DNA from: a virus | Virus record (IMG/VR): IMGVR_UViG_3300037882_003690 | Span: 1 to 24,103 of that record | Length of the DNA stretch: 24,103 bases | Direction: 5' to 3' (one strand) | Shown: in pieces, positions 5,942 to 12,856 of the stretch | Layout of the letters: each line of letters starts with the position of its first letter | How positions within the stretch are numbered: position 1 is the first letter of the stretch | Program-made: the position numbers and the translations under genes | The notes under the pieces: model-generated | Told to the model about the DNA's origin: nothing | The model's database searches: none | The model's input: only the letters and a program-made list of their open reading frames with translations

Positions 5942-6927
5942 ATCCTCCCTCCTCCCCCTCCCCTTTCATCCCCGGAACTTCCCTTCAGTATGCATGGGAC
6001 TCGGTAAGCATCACAGCTGCCTTGCGCTGCTGGCGTGCATACCAGCTATCCATCTTACAGGGTTACGTTCTACGCAACGAGCAATACGCTATTGCCCTTC
6101 GCTTTGGAATTGCCTTCCACAGCGCCCTTGAGTTTTACCACAAGGAAAAAGCTACAGGCAAAACTCATGACGAGGCTTTGCTTACTCTTCTTACTACACG
6201 CCACACCTGCCCAGATTATTGTTCCTTGCCATACGAGCTGCCTTCCGATGCTGCCTTAGCAGAAGAAACTGACGAGGCGGACGACGGCATATCCAAACGC
6301 AATACCCGTGTGCGCACCCGCTACTTCCTAATCCGCGCAGTTGTTTGGTATCTCGAACACTATGCTAACGACCCTGCCAGCACAATAATCCTTGCTTCTG
6401 GCAAGCCCGCAGTCGAGTTATCCTTCCGTGTTGAGCTTCCCATCCCTGTAACAGCTTCCACAAACTTTATCTTAAGCGGGCACATCGACCGAGCAGTTTC
6501 TTTCCAAGACGACTACTGGGTCACGGACTATAAAACAACCAAGGGACTTTCCCGACAGTTTTTCGCAGACTTCCAACTGTCCCACCAGCTTACTGGCTAT
6601 ACTATCGGCGGCTCAGTAATCCTTGACAAGCCTGTAAAGGGCGCGATCATTGACGGGATTGCTCTTCAAGTTGGCGGCGCACAATTTGCCCGACAGCAAT
6701 CGCGGCGCAGCCCTTCACAAGTAAACGAATATATTCAAACTTTGCGCTATCTGACAGAAACAGCAAGGACCCTCGCCGATCGAGGCGGCGACTATCCCAT
6801 GAACACGTCCAGCTGCTACTTTTGCCAATATAAACAAGTTTGTGGACAGCCTCCTGAATTTAGGGCACAATACTTAAACATGGCATATGAAAGGAAAAAA
6901 GCATGGAACCCGCTACAGAGTCGCTAA
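5938..6927 (+). CDS. RecB/Cas4-like PD-(D/E)XK nuclease with Fe-S cysteines
   Basis: 329 residues. The nuclease core shows RFGIAFHSALEFYH (55-68; His61 matches the conserved RecB-family His), GHIDRA with Asp184, VTDYKTTKG with Asp197 and Lys199 (the D-x-K), and QLTGY (Gln217, Tyr221; the QxxxY motif of the RecB group). Four cysteines fit an iron-sulfur cluster as in AddB and Cas4: Cys31 near the N terminus and C-x2-C-x5-C at 293, 296 and 302. The family degrades DNA ends exonucleolytically, leaving single strands for annealing. It lies upstream of a RecA-fold ATPase and a probable SSB, consistent with a phage recombination module. No CRISPR array or other cas gene is in the window, so it should not be read as CRISPR adaptation. 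Confidence 0.88.
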   Translation: MNPPSSPSPFIPGTSLQYAWDSVSITAALRCWRAYQLSILQGYVLRNEQYAIALRFGIAFHSALEFYHKEKATGKTHDEALLTLLTTRHTCPDYCSLPYELPSDAALAEETDEADDGISKRNTRVRTRYFLIRAVVWYLEHYANDPASTIILASGKPAVELSFRVELPIPVTASTNFILSGHIDRAVSFQDDYWVTDYKTTKGLSRQFFADFQLSHQLTGYTIGGSVILDKPVKGAIIDGIALQVGGAQFARQQSRRSPSQVNEYIQTLRYLTETARTLADRGGDYPMNTSSCYFCQYKQVCGQPPEFRAQYLNMAYERKKAWNPLQSR

Positions 6928-7358
6928 ATGCATACTACGCCCGTTGCGCCGAATACGAACATGATCTAGGTGTTGACCGCTTAGAGCATCGACGTGATCT
7001 AATCCAAGAAGAAAACGATTTTCTAAACAGCTTTTCACCCTCAAAGCGCAAAGCCTACTTGAAAGATCGGGAAATTCGACGGAAAACGCAGCTAAGGCAC
7101 GAACAAGCTGTTTACGACTTAGACAGAGATCTTAAAAAATACCAACCACAGCCTTACGCTTTACACCACCCTTGCGGCCAGTTGCTTCACAGCATCATTG
7201 CCCACAGCATCGGCCTTGCAAACTTCCTGCCAGAATACCGCAAGCAGTTTGTGCCCTTAACTGATGAAAATTGCAATGCTTGGGGCATAACCACAGCCAC
7301 TGCAAGAAACTATTGCAGACAGCAAACACTCCCTTTAACCTTTTACAACATTTGCTAG
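6903..7358 (+). CDS. hypothetical charged helical protein, 151 aa
   Basis: ATG at 6903 overlaps the nuclease gene by 25 nt and has AAAGGAAAAAAG upstream. Residues about 1-80 are rich in Arg, Glu, Asp, Lys and Tyr and look like long helices, possibly coiled coil (RLEHRRDLIQEENDF, KDREIRRKTQLRHEQ). Residues about 85-151 are less charged, contain His and Cys and end in YNIC, with a short segment (NAWGITTATARNYCRQQ) that could be a helix-turn-helix. The position between nuclease and recombinase suggests an accessory recombination or DNA-binding role, but no family is recognised. Confidence 0.55.
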   Translation: MEPATESLNAYYARCAEYEHDLGVDRLEHRRDLIQEENDFLNSFSPSKRKAYLKDREIRRKTQLRHEQAVYDLDRDLKKYQPQPYALHHPCGQLLHSIIAHSIGLANFLPEYRKQFVPLTDENCNAWGITTATARNYCRQQTLPLTFYNIC

Positions 7359-7366
7359 GAACCTTT

Positions 7367-8161
7367 ATGCCCGCATTTTCTGCCCACGAGTCCACTTCTG
7401 TTGTCAAATTACTTCTCGCATCCGACAGCGGCACAGGCAAAACTGGCGCACTATCTTCGCTTATCGATGCTGGTTACAACTTGCGCATCCTAGATTTTGA
7501 TAACGGCCTTAGCGTTCTTAAAGGTTTTGTTAAAGACAAGGCAAAGCTGGATAACGTAACGTATGCCAGCTTGCGTGACGAGTTAAAACTATCCGGCGGG
7601 AAATTCACCATCCACAGGGCAAAGGCTTTCGAGCGGGCTATGGAAATCTTGGACAAAGGCGGCGCAACATGGGGCGCTGGTTGCGAAAACATTCCGCCCC
7701 TAACAAGCTGGACACCTAAAGACATCTTAGTCGTTGATACCCTTAGCATGATGAGCCGCAGTTGCCTGTTCATGGTAATGGCGCTTAACAACGCAACAAC
7801 TAAATCTCCTGAGCTGCAACACTATGGCATGGCAATGGAAAATATTGAACGGCTGGTCAGCCAGCTTACCTCCGAAGCCGTCAATTGTAACGTGATAATT
7901 AACACACACCTTTACACCTCGCGCGATGGCCTAAAGCAATATCCAGAAGCATTGGGCGACAAGCTTGGGCCAAAACTTGGCCGCTACTTTGACAACCTTA
8001 TTACTCTTAGCCTCACCGCAGGTGCGCGCAATTTCAAAACCAAGAAAGACGGGCTAATGGCGTGCAAAACCGCAATACCCCTTTCAGACACTTATCCCAT
8101 AGCGACAGGCTTTGCTGATATATTCAAAGCGTTGCTGTCTGCCCCCGTGGGCGCAACTTAA
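7367..8161 (+). CDS. RecA-fold ATPase, Sak4-like recombinase
   Basis: 264 residues from the ATG at 7367 (CTAGGA upstream); an earlier in-frame start at 7271 would overlap the previous gene and is not needed. Walker A is SDSGTGKT (19-26) with Ser in place of the first Gly. Walker B is ILVVDTLS, with Asp123 as the acidic end. After the Walker A helix comes LRILDFDNGL, typical of the AAA_24/Sak4 group, and NVIINTHLY may act as a sensor strand. Sak4-type proteins are RecA relatives that anneal single strands, stimulated by a cognate SSB. A probable SSB is the next gene and a resecting nuclease lies two genes upstream. The specific Sak4 label is moderate; the P-loop ATPase call is strong. Confidence 0.78.
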   Translation: MPAFSAHESTSVVKLLLASDSGTGKTGALSSLIDAGYNLRILDFDNGLSVLKGFVKDKAKLDNVTYASLRDELKLSGGKFTIHRAKAFERAMEILDKGGATWGAGCENIPPLTSWTPKDILVVDTLSMMSRSCLFMVMALNNATTKSPELQHYGMAMENIERLVSQLTSEAVNCNVIINTHLYTSRDGLKQYPEALGDKLGPKLGRYFDNLITLSLTAGARNFKTKKDGLMACKTAIPLSDTYPIATGFADIFKALLSAPVGAT

Positions 8162-8170
8162 CCCTATTGC

Positions 8171-8326
8171 TTTCCAAGCTGGTAATTGCAAGGCCCTCCT
8201 TTCGCAAGACCTTGCAGGTCTATGCAGAAATCTTGGAAAACCGATCCGCGCTGGCATATCGCGGGAAGCAGTCCCTAAAAGCTGCTTCGCTATATGCCAT
8301 CCACCCACCAGTGGCAACTCTGCCAC
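8171..8326 (+). ncRNA. candidate structured RNA (or structured DNA) leader of the SSB gene
   Basis: The 184 nt between the RecA-like stop (8161) and the SSB-like ATG (8346) contain no credible gene but several strong inverted repeats. P1: TTTCCAAG (8171-8178) with CTTGGAAA (8232-8239), 8 bp; optionally CTG (8179-8181) with CAG (8225-8227) continues it. P2 nested inside: TGCAAGG (8187-8193) with CCTTGCA (8210-8216), 7 bp. P3: 8252-8259 pairs with 8292-8299, then after one C/T mismatch 8261-8262 with 8289-8290, then after a 2-nt bulge GAAGCAG (8265-8271) with CTGCTTC (8282-8288), 17 bp in all around a 10-nt loop. P4: GTGGCA (8311-8316) with TGCCAC (8321-8326), 4-nt loop. P4 ends just before the Shine-Dalgarno-like AAGAAAG. 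It could be a cis-acting leader, a separate small RNA or a single-strand replication origin. Confidence 0.55.
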
Positions 8327-8345
8327 AAGTTAAGAAAGACTTTTT

Positions 8346-8801
8346 ATGTCAAACTCAATGTTCGCCGATCTGGCAAGTGCAAAAACAAACCAAGTGGAAA
8401 AACCACAGCCGATTCCAGTTGGTCACTACACCGCCCGCTTTGCCGGACCGTTTACGCGGCGCGATGCAAACACAGGCAACTACGCCATGCGCTTTCCAAT
8501 TTCTCTAACCGAGGCCCATGACGATGTGGATAGCGAAAAGCTGGCTAAAGCAAAAAAATGGAACGAGCGCAAAATTAACATCGACTTCTGGATGAATGTT
8601 GAAGCGCAATATCGCTTTACAGAGTTTGCCCAAGCCTTAGGCCTTGATACTACGTCCGACGAGGCCACCATCCTAAGCATCGCAGAACAGCTGATCGAAA
8701 ATATGCCTGAATTCATGGTGGAAATCGGACACCGTGCTGACGACAAAGACCCGTCAGTCCTCTACACCGAAGTGCTAAATTACACCGCACTTCCAGCATA
8801 A
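8346..8801 (+). CDS. probable single-stranded DNA-binding protein (DUF669-like)
   Basis: 151 residues. After a polar lead, VGHYTARFAGPFTRRDANTG (25-44) and NYAMRFPISL look like the first strands of an OB fold. Next come a charged helix-loop (SEKLAKAKKW), another strand pair (INIDFWMN), a helical part with FAQALGLDTT, and a last pair of strands with FMVEIGHRA (about 124-132) and YTEVLNYTAL. This order resembles DUF669/phage SSB-like proteins encoded beside annealases. I do not see the acidic C-terminal tip of bacterial SSBs; the protein ends in YTALPA. It follows the Sak4-like gene, which fits the known cooperation of Sak4 with its SSB. It is preceded by the structured element at 8171-8326, which may control its translation. 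Confidence 0.55.
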   Translation: MSNSMFADLASAKTNQVEKPQPIPVGHYTARFAGPFTRRDANTGNYAMRFPISLTEAHDDVDSEKLAKAKKWNERKINIDFWMNVEAQYRFTEFAQALGLDTTSDEATILSIAEQLIENMPEFMVEIGHRADDKDPSVLYTEVLNYTALPA

Positions 8802-8807
8802 CTTTGA

Positions 8808-8843
8808 CAAGGCGGGGGTAGGCAAAAACCTATTCCTGCCTTG
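8808..8843 (+). other. 15-bp RNA hairpin upstream of the ParB-methyltransferase gene
   Basis: 8808-8822 (CAAGGCGGGGGTAGG) pairs with 8829-8843 (CCTATTCCTGCCTTG) along 15 bp with three G-U wobbles and a 6-nt A-rich loop. The wobbles pair only in plus-strand RNA (they are A/C mismatches in the opposite strand), which suggests function as rightward transcript. No T run follows, so it is not a standard terminator. It may separate or regulate expression of the SSB-like and methyltransferase genes. Confidence 0.6.
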
Positions 8844-8875
8844 CAATGTCTGCCACTTGCCGCTAGGAAACCTCC

Positions 8876-10312
8876 ATGCAAATTCAGCTAAACGATTCGT
8901 CCCCTATCGTAAACTTCCCTATTGCAGATATAAAAATAACACCAGAACGCCAACGCAAACAAGCAGCGCCTGACGACATGCTAATCGAAAGCATCCGCAC
9001 ATCAGGTCTTCTCCAGCCTATAATCATAAAAGAAGATGGCACGCTGATCGCAGGCGAGCGCCGATACCTCGCTCACCGTCAGCTTGGCCGCGAAACAATT
9101 CTTGCTCGGATATTCGAGAAACTTTCTCCAGTAAACGCTTTCCTTGTCGAGCTCCATGAAAACCTTGCCCGCAAGCAGCTGACTTGGCAGGAAGAAACAA
9201 AAGCGGTAGGCAGCTTTCACAACTTGCAAGCTGTTGCTAAAAAAGGCTGGCTGATAAAAGAAACAGCTGAACTTATTGGTTTGTCCCAGACAAAAACTGG
9301 ACAATATCTTGCCATCCACAAAGAGGCTCAGATTGACGAAGAAATCTATCGTTGCGGCACAATGCAAGCCGCAGTTAACTACCTTGAAAACAAAGCCTTG
9401 CGCAATATTGCTGCAGCTACGTCTCGCGGCCTGCTTGCTGAAAAAGTAATTCGGGCGGTTCATGGTGATCCCAGCCTCACCACCGCTGCCCTGCTATCTA
9501 GCATACAAAACAAGACCTTGGCACAACTTGGCGACGAAACTATGCCAAGCATTCTTGAGCAGGGAAAACTCGCCGAGACCTTGCTGCAAAATGCAAAGAA
9601 AGAGCAGCAGCCTGTAACTAACTTGGGAAAAAACGAAGCTATCTGTGCGAATTTTACCGACTGGGCAGCTGGCTACACCGGCCCTTCTTTTGACGTGATC
9701 CACTGCGACTTTCCCTACGGCAAAAACTACACCGGATCAAATACCAGCCCCGCAGCCATCTTACAAAAGAACGAAGTATATGCGGACACTGCCGACATCT
9801 TCAAAAACTTGCTTTTTGCTTTCCTCTTACAGCAAGACCGCTTTGTCGCACCTATTGCTCATTGCCTCTTCTGGTTTGACATGTCCTACTACTCCTACAC
9901 TATAGCGCAATTCGAAGCTGCGGGCTGGACAACCGTTCAACCCTTCCCACTTATCTGGACAAAAGGTTATAGCGGAGTAGCTGCCGACACCAAGCGCCGT
10001 CCGCGCCATTGCTACGAGACTGCTTTGCTTTTTTCACGAGGGGATAGAAAGATTGTCAAACTAACCAATGACCATTTCTCTTGCAATTCTAAGGAAGAAA
10101 ACCTGCACACAAGTCAAAAACCTGTCCCTATGCTCGAACACTTTTTGCAGCTCCTTATCGACGAGCACACCAATTTTCTTGATCCCACTTGTGGCAGCGG
10201 AAGCTCCCTAGTCGCCGCCCGCAAGCTAAACGCGGCCAGCTTTCTCGGCATTGAGCTGGAACAAACAAATGCAGACATTGCTAATTTCCTCCTGCAGAAA
10301 AAAGCCGCATAA
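8876..10312 (+). CDS. ParB-domain / DNA methyltransferase fusion
   Basis: 478 residues, AGGAAA upstream of the ATG. N-terminal ParB/Srx-like domain: SGLLQPIIIKEDGTLIAGER begins at 43 and runs into RYLAHRQLG, then ELHENLARKQLTWQEE (92-107) and a helix-turn-helix-like segment (IKETAELIGLSQTKTGQYL, 127-145). From about 255 a beta-class amino-methyltransferase follows: motif IV HCDFPYG (276-282), QKPVPMLEH (414-422) and the AdoMet-binding FLDPTCGSGS (434-443). Motif IV reads DFPY rather than DPPY. Such enzymes methylate adenine N6 or cytosine N4 using AdoMet. The ParB part probably gives DNA targeting, or NTP-dependent clamping as in some ParB proteins. A likely role is marking phage DNA against host restriction or for regulation. 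No matching restriction enzyme lies beside it. Confidence 0.85.
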   Translation: MQIQLNDSSPIVNFPIADIKITPERQRKQAAPDDMLIESIRTSGLLQPIIIKEDGTLIAGERRYLAHRQLGRETILARIFEKLSPVNAFLVELHENLARKQLTWQEETKAVGSFHNLQAVAKKGWLIKETAELIGLSQTKTGQYLAIHKEAQIDEEIYRCGTMQAAVNYLENKALRNIAAATSRGLLAEKVIRAVHGDPSLTTAALLSSIQNKTLAQLGDETMPSILEQGKLAETLLQNAKKEQQPVTNLGKNEAICANFTDWAAGYTGPSFDVIHCDFPYGKNYTGSNTSPAAILQKNEVYADTADIFKNLLFAFLLQQDRFVAPIAHCLFWFDMSYYSYTIAQFEAAGWTTVQPFPLIWTKGYSGVAADTKRRPRHCYETALLFSRGDRKIVKLTNDHFSCNSKEENLHTSQKPVPMLEHFLQLLIDEHTNFLDPTCGSGSSLVAARKLNAASFLGIELEQTNADIANFLLQKKAA

Positions 10313-10314
10313 CT

Positions 10315-11370
10315 ATGTTTTGCGAACCAGAACAACCCCGCAAAGACGGGCAGAAAGTTTTGCTATTATCTGACGCCCCGACTGACACCGACTTAGTTGA
10401 AAACAGGCTGCACTCAGACCACGCGGGGCATTTGCTAAAGCATGAGATAATACTTGCAAAAGATTTTGACATATCCAGCTGCTACTATGGAAGCATCCTA
10501 TCCCAGCCGCTGCCTTACGGGGGCCTCACCTCTTGCACCGTTACAAAGACGGAAATGAAAAAGCTAGGCCACGAACTTCTTGGCAACCCTATAAACAAAC
10601 GCTATTTACTGCCAGCTTATCGGCAGGACGTGGCCGCAGCTCTTGCCGCTATTCAAAAACTTGCCCCGAACCTTATCATCGCACTTGGCAGCCTACCCTT
10701 ATGGGCAATCACAGGCGAAAGCCGCATAACCATGTTTCGCGGCAACTTTATGGAAACTGCTTATGGAATGGCAATAGCCACTCACGCACCATTATCTGTC
10801 CATAAAGAGTATAACCTGCGCCCCTTTGTCTGGGCCGATCTTGCAAAGGCTGAAAAATACCTGAACAAAACTCTGCCTCCAAACGTCGCCCGCAGAGCCT
10901 ACATAAATCCTACATGGGCCGAGCTTCAGGCAGTTTACACCCACTTTCTTGCAAACCCGACAGCCCTACTCGGCGTCGATATTGAAACCGCACCTAGCAT
11001 TGGTCAGATAACTTGTATCGGATTTGCAACAGAAAGTCTAGGTATTTGCCTACCCTTTTGGAACAAGGCAAACGGCAAGCCTTTTAACCCAACACCTGAG
11101 GCAGAGCTGCGCATGTGGCGCTGGGCCGAAAAGTTTGCCAACCTTCCGAACCCTAAAGTAATGCAAAACGGATTATACGATATGCAATACTTGCTGGACG
11201 CCCCTATTCCCATCCGTTGCCGCAACGTAACTGATGACACCGCAATTCTCCAGCACGCTCTCCAACCGGAAATGCTAAAGAGCCTCGGCACTCTTTCCAG
11301 CTTCTACCTTAACGAGCCAAGCTGGAAGCAAATGCGCGAGTCCGACAAAGAAAGCAAAAAGGACGATTAA
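10315..11370 (+). CDS. N-terminal part of a split family A DNA polymerase: UDG-like plus 3'-5' exonuclease (Exo I-II)
   Basis: 351 residues. Residues about 14-180 resemble a uracil-DNA-glycosylase-fold domain found at the N terminus of SPO1-type phage polymerases: VLLLSDAPTDTD (15-26), PNLIIALGSLPLWAITG (118-134), FRGNF (141-145) and THAPLSVHK (156-164). From about 215 comes a DEDD exonuclease: Exo I LLGVDIETA (Asp222, Glu224) and Exo II VMQNGLYDMQYL (Asp289), followed by LKSLGTLSSFYL. It then ends in a lysine/aspartate-rich tail. The third exonuclease motif (Y-x3-D) and the whole polymerase domain are in the next gene, one base downstream. Whether the UDG-like domain keeps glycosylase activity cannot be judged; the catalytic region looks diverged. 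Start: ATG 3 nt after the methyltransferase stop, required to include the first UDG motif. Confidence 0.82.
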   Translation: MFCEPEQPRKDGQKVLLLSDAPTDTDLVENRLHSDHAGHLLKHEIILAKDFDISSCYYGSILSQPLPYGGLTSCTVTKTEMKKLGHELLGNPINKRYLLPAYRQDVAAALAAIQKLAPNLIIALGSLPLWAITGESRITMFRGNFMETAYGMAIATHAPLSVHKEYNLRPFVWADLAKAEKYLNKTLPPNVARRAYINPTWAELQAVYTHFLANPTALLGVDIETAPSIGQITCIGFATESLGICLPFWNKANGKPFNPTPEAELRMWRWAEKFANLPNPKVMQNGLYDMQYLLDAPIPIRCRNVTDDTAILQHALQPEMLKSLGTLSSFYLNEPSWKQMRESDKESKKDD

Positions 11371-11371
11371 C

Positions 11372-12856
11372 ATGCCTTACATAGATTTTACAGGGGAAGC
11401 CCCCGCCCGCCCCGATCCGTTTGAAACTTACCAGCTATACAACTTGCTGGACTGCTTCATAACTGCGCAACTTGTGCCACCAATGCGCAGCCAGCTTGAC
11501 GAAAGCACAGCCGCAGTCTATCAGAGGGAAATGCGTGTCCAGCAACTTTGCCTTGAAATGTCCTCAACAGGGTTTCCAATAAACAAAGAAGCCGTTGCCG
11601 AATTAACCTTCTCCCTTACCAAGAACATCAACAAGGCCACCAATCGCCTTACGCAATGGTGCGAAGCCGTCGGCTATCCCGCGCTCAACGAGAACTCGCC
11701 TAAGCAGGTTGCCGACTTTTTCTACAGCTTTCTAAAACTACCTCCCATTAACAAATGGGATTTCGCTACTCGCAGCCGCAAGATTGTAACCGATGCAAAA
11801 GCCCTTGAGTCTCTTGCCTCCAGCTATATAATCGCCGCACCCTTTGTCAACGCTATTCTAAGCATTCGAGAAAGCCGAAAGATGCTTTCCGTGTTTAACC
11901 GAGGACTGGAACCAAACGGCAACCTGCGTTGCACATTCAGCCCTTCTGGCACAGATACCGGGAGGCTTAGCTCGCAATCCAACCCTTACAAACGCGGGAC
12001 AAACGCGCAAAACATTACCGACTACCTCCGCCATGTTATTGAAGCCCCTCCAGGTTTCCTAATCCTAAACTTTGATCTTAAAACAGCCGAAAGTATCGCA
12101 GTCGGCTTTCTATCCCAAAGTCCCAAATACATCGATGCCTGCTATTCAGGTGATATCCACACCTACGCTGCAAAGGAAGTCTGGCCGAAACAGCCTTGGA
12201 CTGGAGACTTGCGCCTAGACAAAGCAATAGCAGAAAATCCCTGCTATCGCCATTTCTCTTTTCGCGACCTCGCCAAAAGGGGCGGGCATGGCACCAACTA
12301 CTATGGCAAGCCTCCTAATGTTGCAAAGCACCTTGGCGTGCCGACACCTCTTGTTGCCGACTTTCAAGCCAGCTATTTTGCAGCTTTTCCTGAAATACCA
12401 ACTTGGCACTTGCGCGTAATAGCTGAAATCCAAACAACAGGTCAGCTAACCACACCGCTTGCCCGCAAGCGCACTTTCTGGGGCCGATCTGGCGATGCCA
12501 GCACCCACCGCAAAGCTATTGCGTTTGGGCCACAATCCCTTGTCGCAGACACTTGGAACGAGGCGCTATACATTGCGCAAATGTGGCTGGTTGCCAACTA
12601 CCCTTCTATCCGTCTCTTAGCACAAGTCCACGACTCAGGCGTGTTTCTATTCCCAAAGCAACTCGTCCACAGCGTAGTTCCACTTTTACAAAAGCAATTA
12701 GAATACCCTATTGACTTTGGAAAACTAGGGGTTATGACCATCCCTACTGACGTCACCATAGGCCGCACTTGGAACAAGCTCCCAAAAGGCAATGCACCAA
12801 AACACCTCGCAGGTGGACAACGCCCTTACATTGCTGGAATGGATCTTAATTTGTGA
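11372..12856 (+). CDS. C-terminal part of a split family A DNA polymerase: Exo III motif plus polymerase domain
   Basis: 494 residues in a frame +1 to the preceding gene. The Exo III motif is YNLLDCFIT (Tyr23, Asp27), matching YAAED of E. coli Pol I. Polymerase motif A is NFDLKTAE (Asp235, Glu240). Motif B is RDLAKRGGHGTNYYG (Arg298, Lys302, Tyr310), with His306 where Pol I has Phe762. Motif C is QVHDS (His420, Asp421). Both catalytic aspartates are present, so it should be an active polymerase. A strong Shine-Dalgarno AAGGA (11359-11363) lies 8 nt before the ATG, inside the end of the previous gene, with only 1 nt between TAA and ATG. That supports separate, coupled translation and a two-subunit enzyme over a sequencing error. 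Substrate: template-directed dNTP addition for phage genome replication. Confidence 0.92.
   Translation: MPYIDFTGEAPARPDPFETYQLYNLLDCFITAQLVPPMRSQLDESTAAVYQREMRVQQLCLEMSSTGFPINKEAVAELTFSLTKNINKATNRLTQWCEAVGYPALNENSPKQVADFFYSFLKLPPINKWDFATRSRKIVTDAKALESLASSYIIAAPFVNAILSIRESRKMLSVFNRGLEPNGNLRCTFSPSGTDTGRLSSQSNPYKRGTNAQNITDYLRHVIEAPPGFLILNFDLKTAESIAVGFLSQSPKYIDACYSGDIHTYAAKEVWPKQPWTGDLRLDKAIAENPCYRHFSFRDLAKRGGHGTNYYGKPPNVAKHLGVPTPLVADFQASYFAAFPEIPTWHLRVIAEIQTTGQLTTPLARKRTFWGRSGDASTHRKAIAFGPQSLVADTWNEALYIAQMWLVANYPSIRLLAQVHDSGVFLFPKQLVHSVVPLLQKQLEYPIDFGKLGVMTIPTDVTIGRTWNKLPKGNAPKHLAGGQRPYIAGMDLNL

Noticed and set aside
5938-6927. Cas4-like gene as evidence of a CRISPR system
   Set aside because: No repeat-spacer array or other cas gene is present; phage RecB/Cas4-like nucleases commonly serve recombination.
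8167-8508. 113-residue plus-strand frame across the non-coding gap and the SSB-like gene
   Set aside because: It begins with TTG without a Shine-Dalgarno, overlaps over 160 nt of the SSB-like gene in another frame, and its sequence there is low-quality; the hairpins explain the gap better.
9002-9463. 153-residue minus-strand frame opposite the ParB-methyltransferase gene
   Set aside because: The plus-strand frame has clear ParB motifs here; the minus frame is Cys/Phe-rich, without family features or Shine-Dalgarno.
11351-11384. Programmed -1 frameshift (AAAAAGG run) joining the two polymerase genes
   Set aside because: The -1 frame reaches TAG at 11382-11384 and the second gene is in the +1 frame. 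The strong Shine-Dalgarno before 11372 favours reinitiation. A +1 sequencing error remains possible and is listed as a test.
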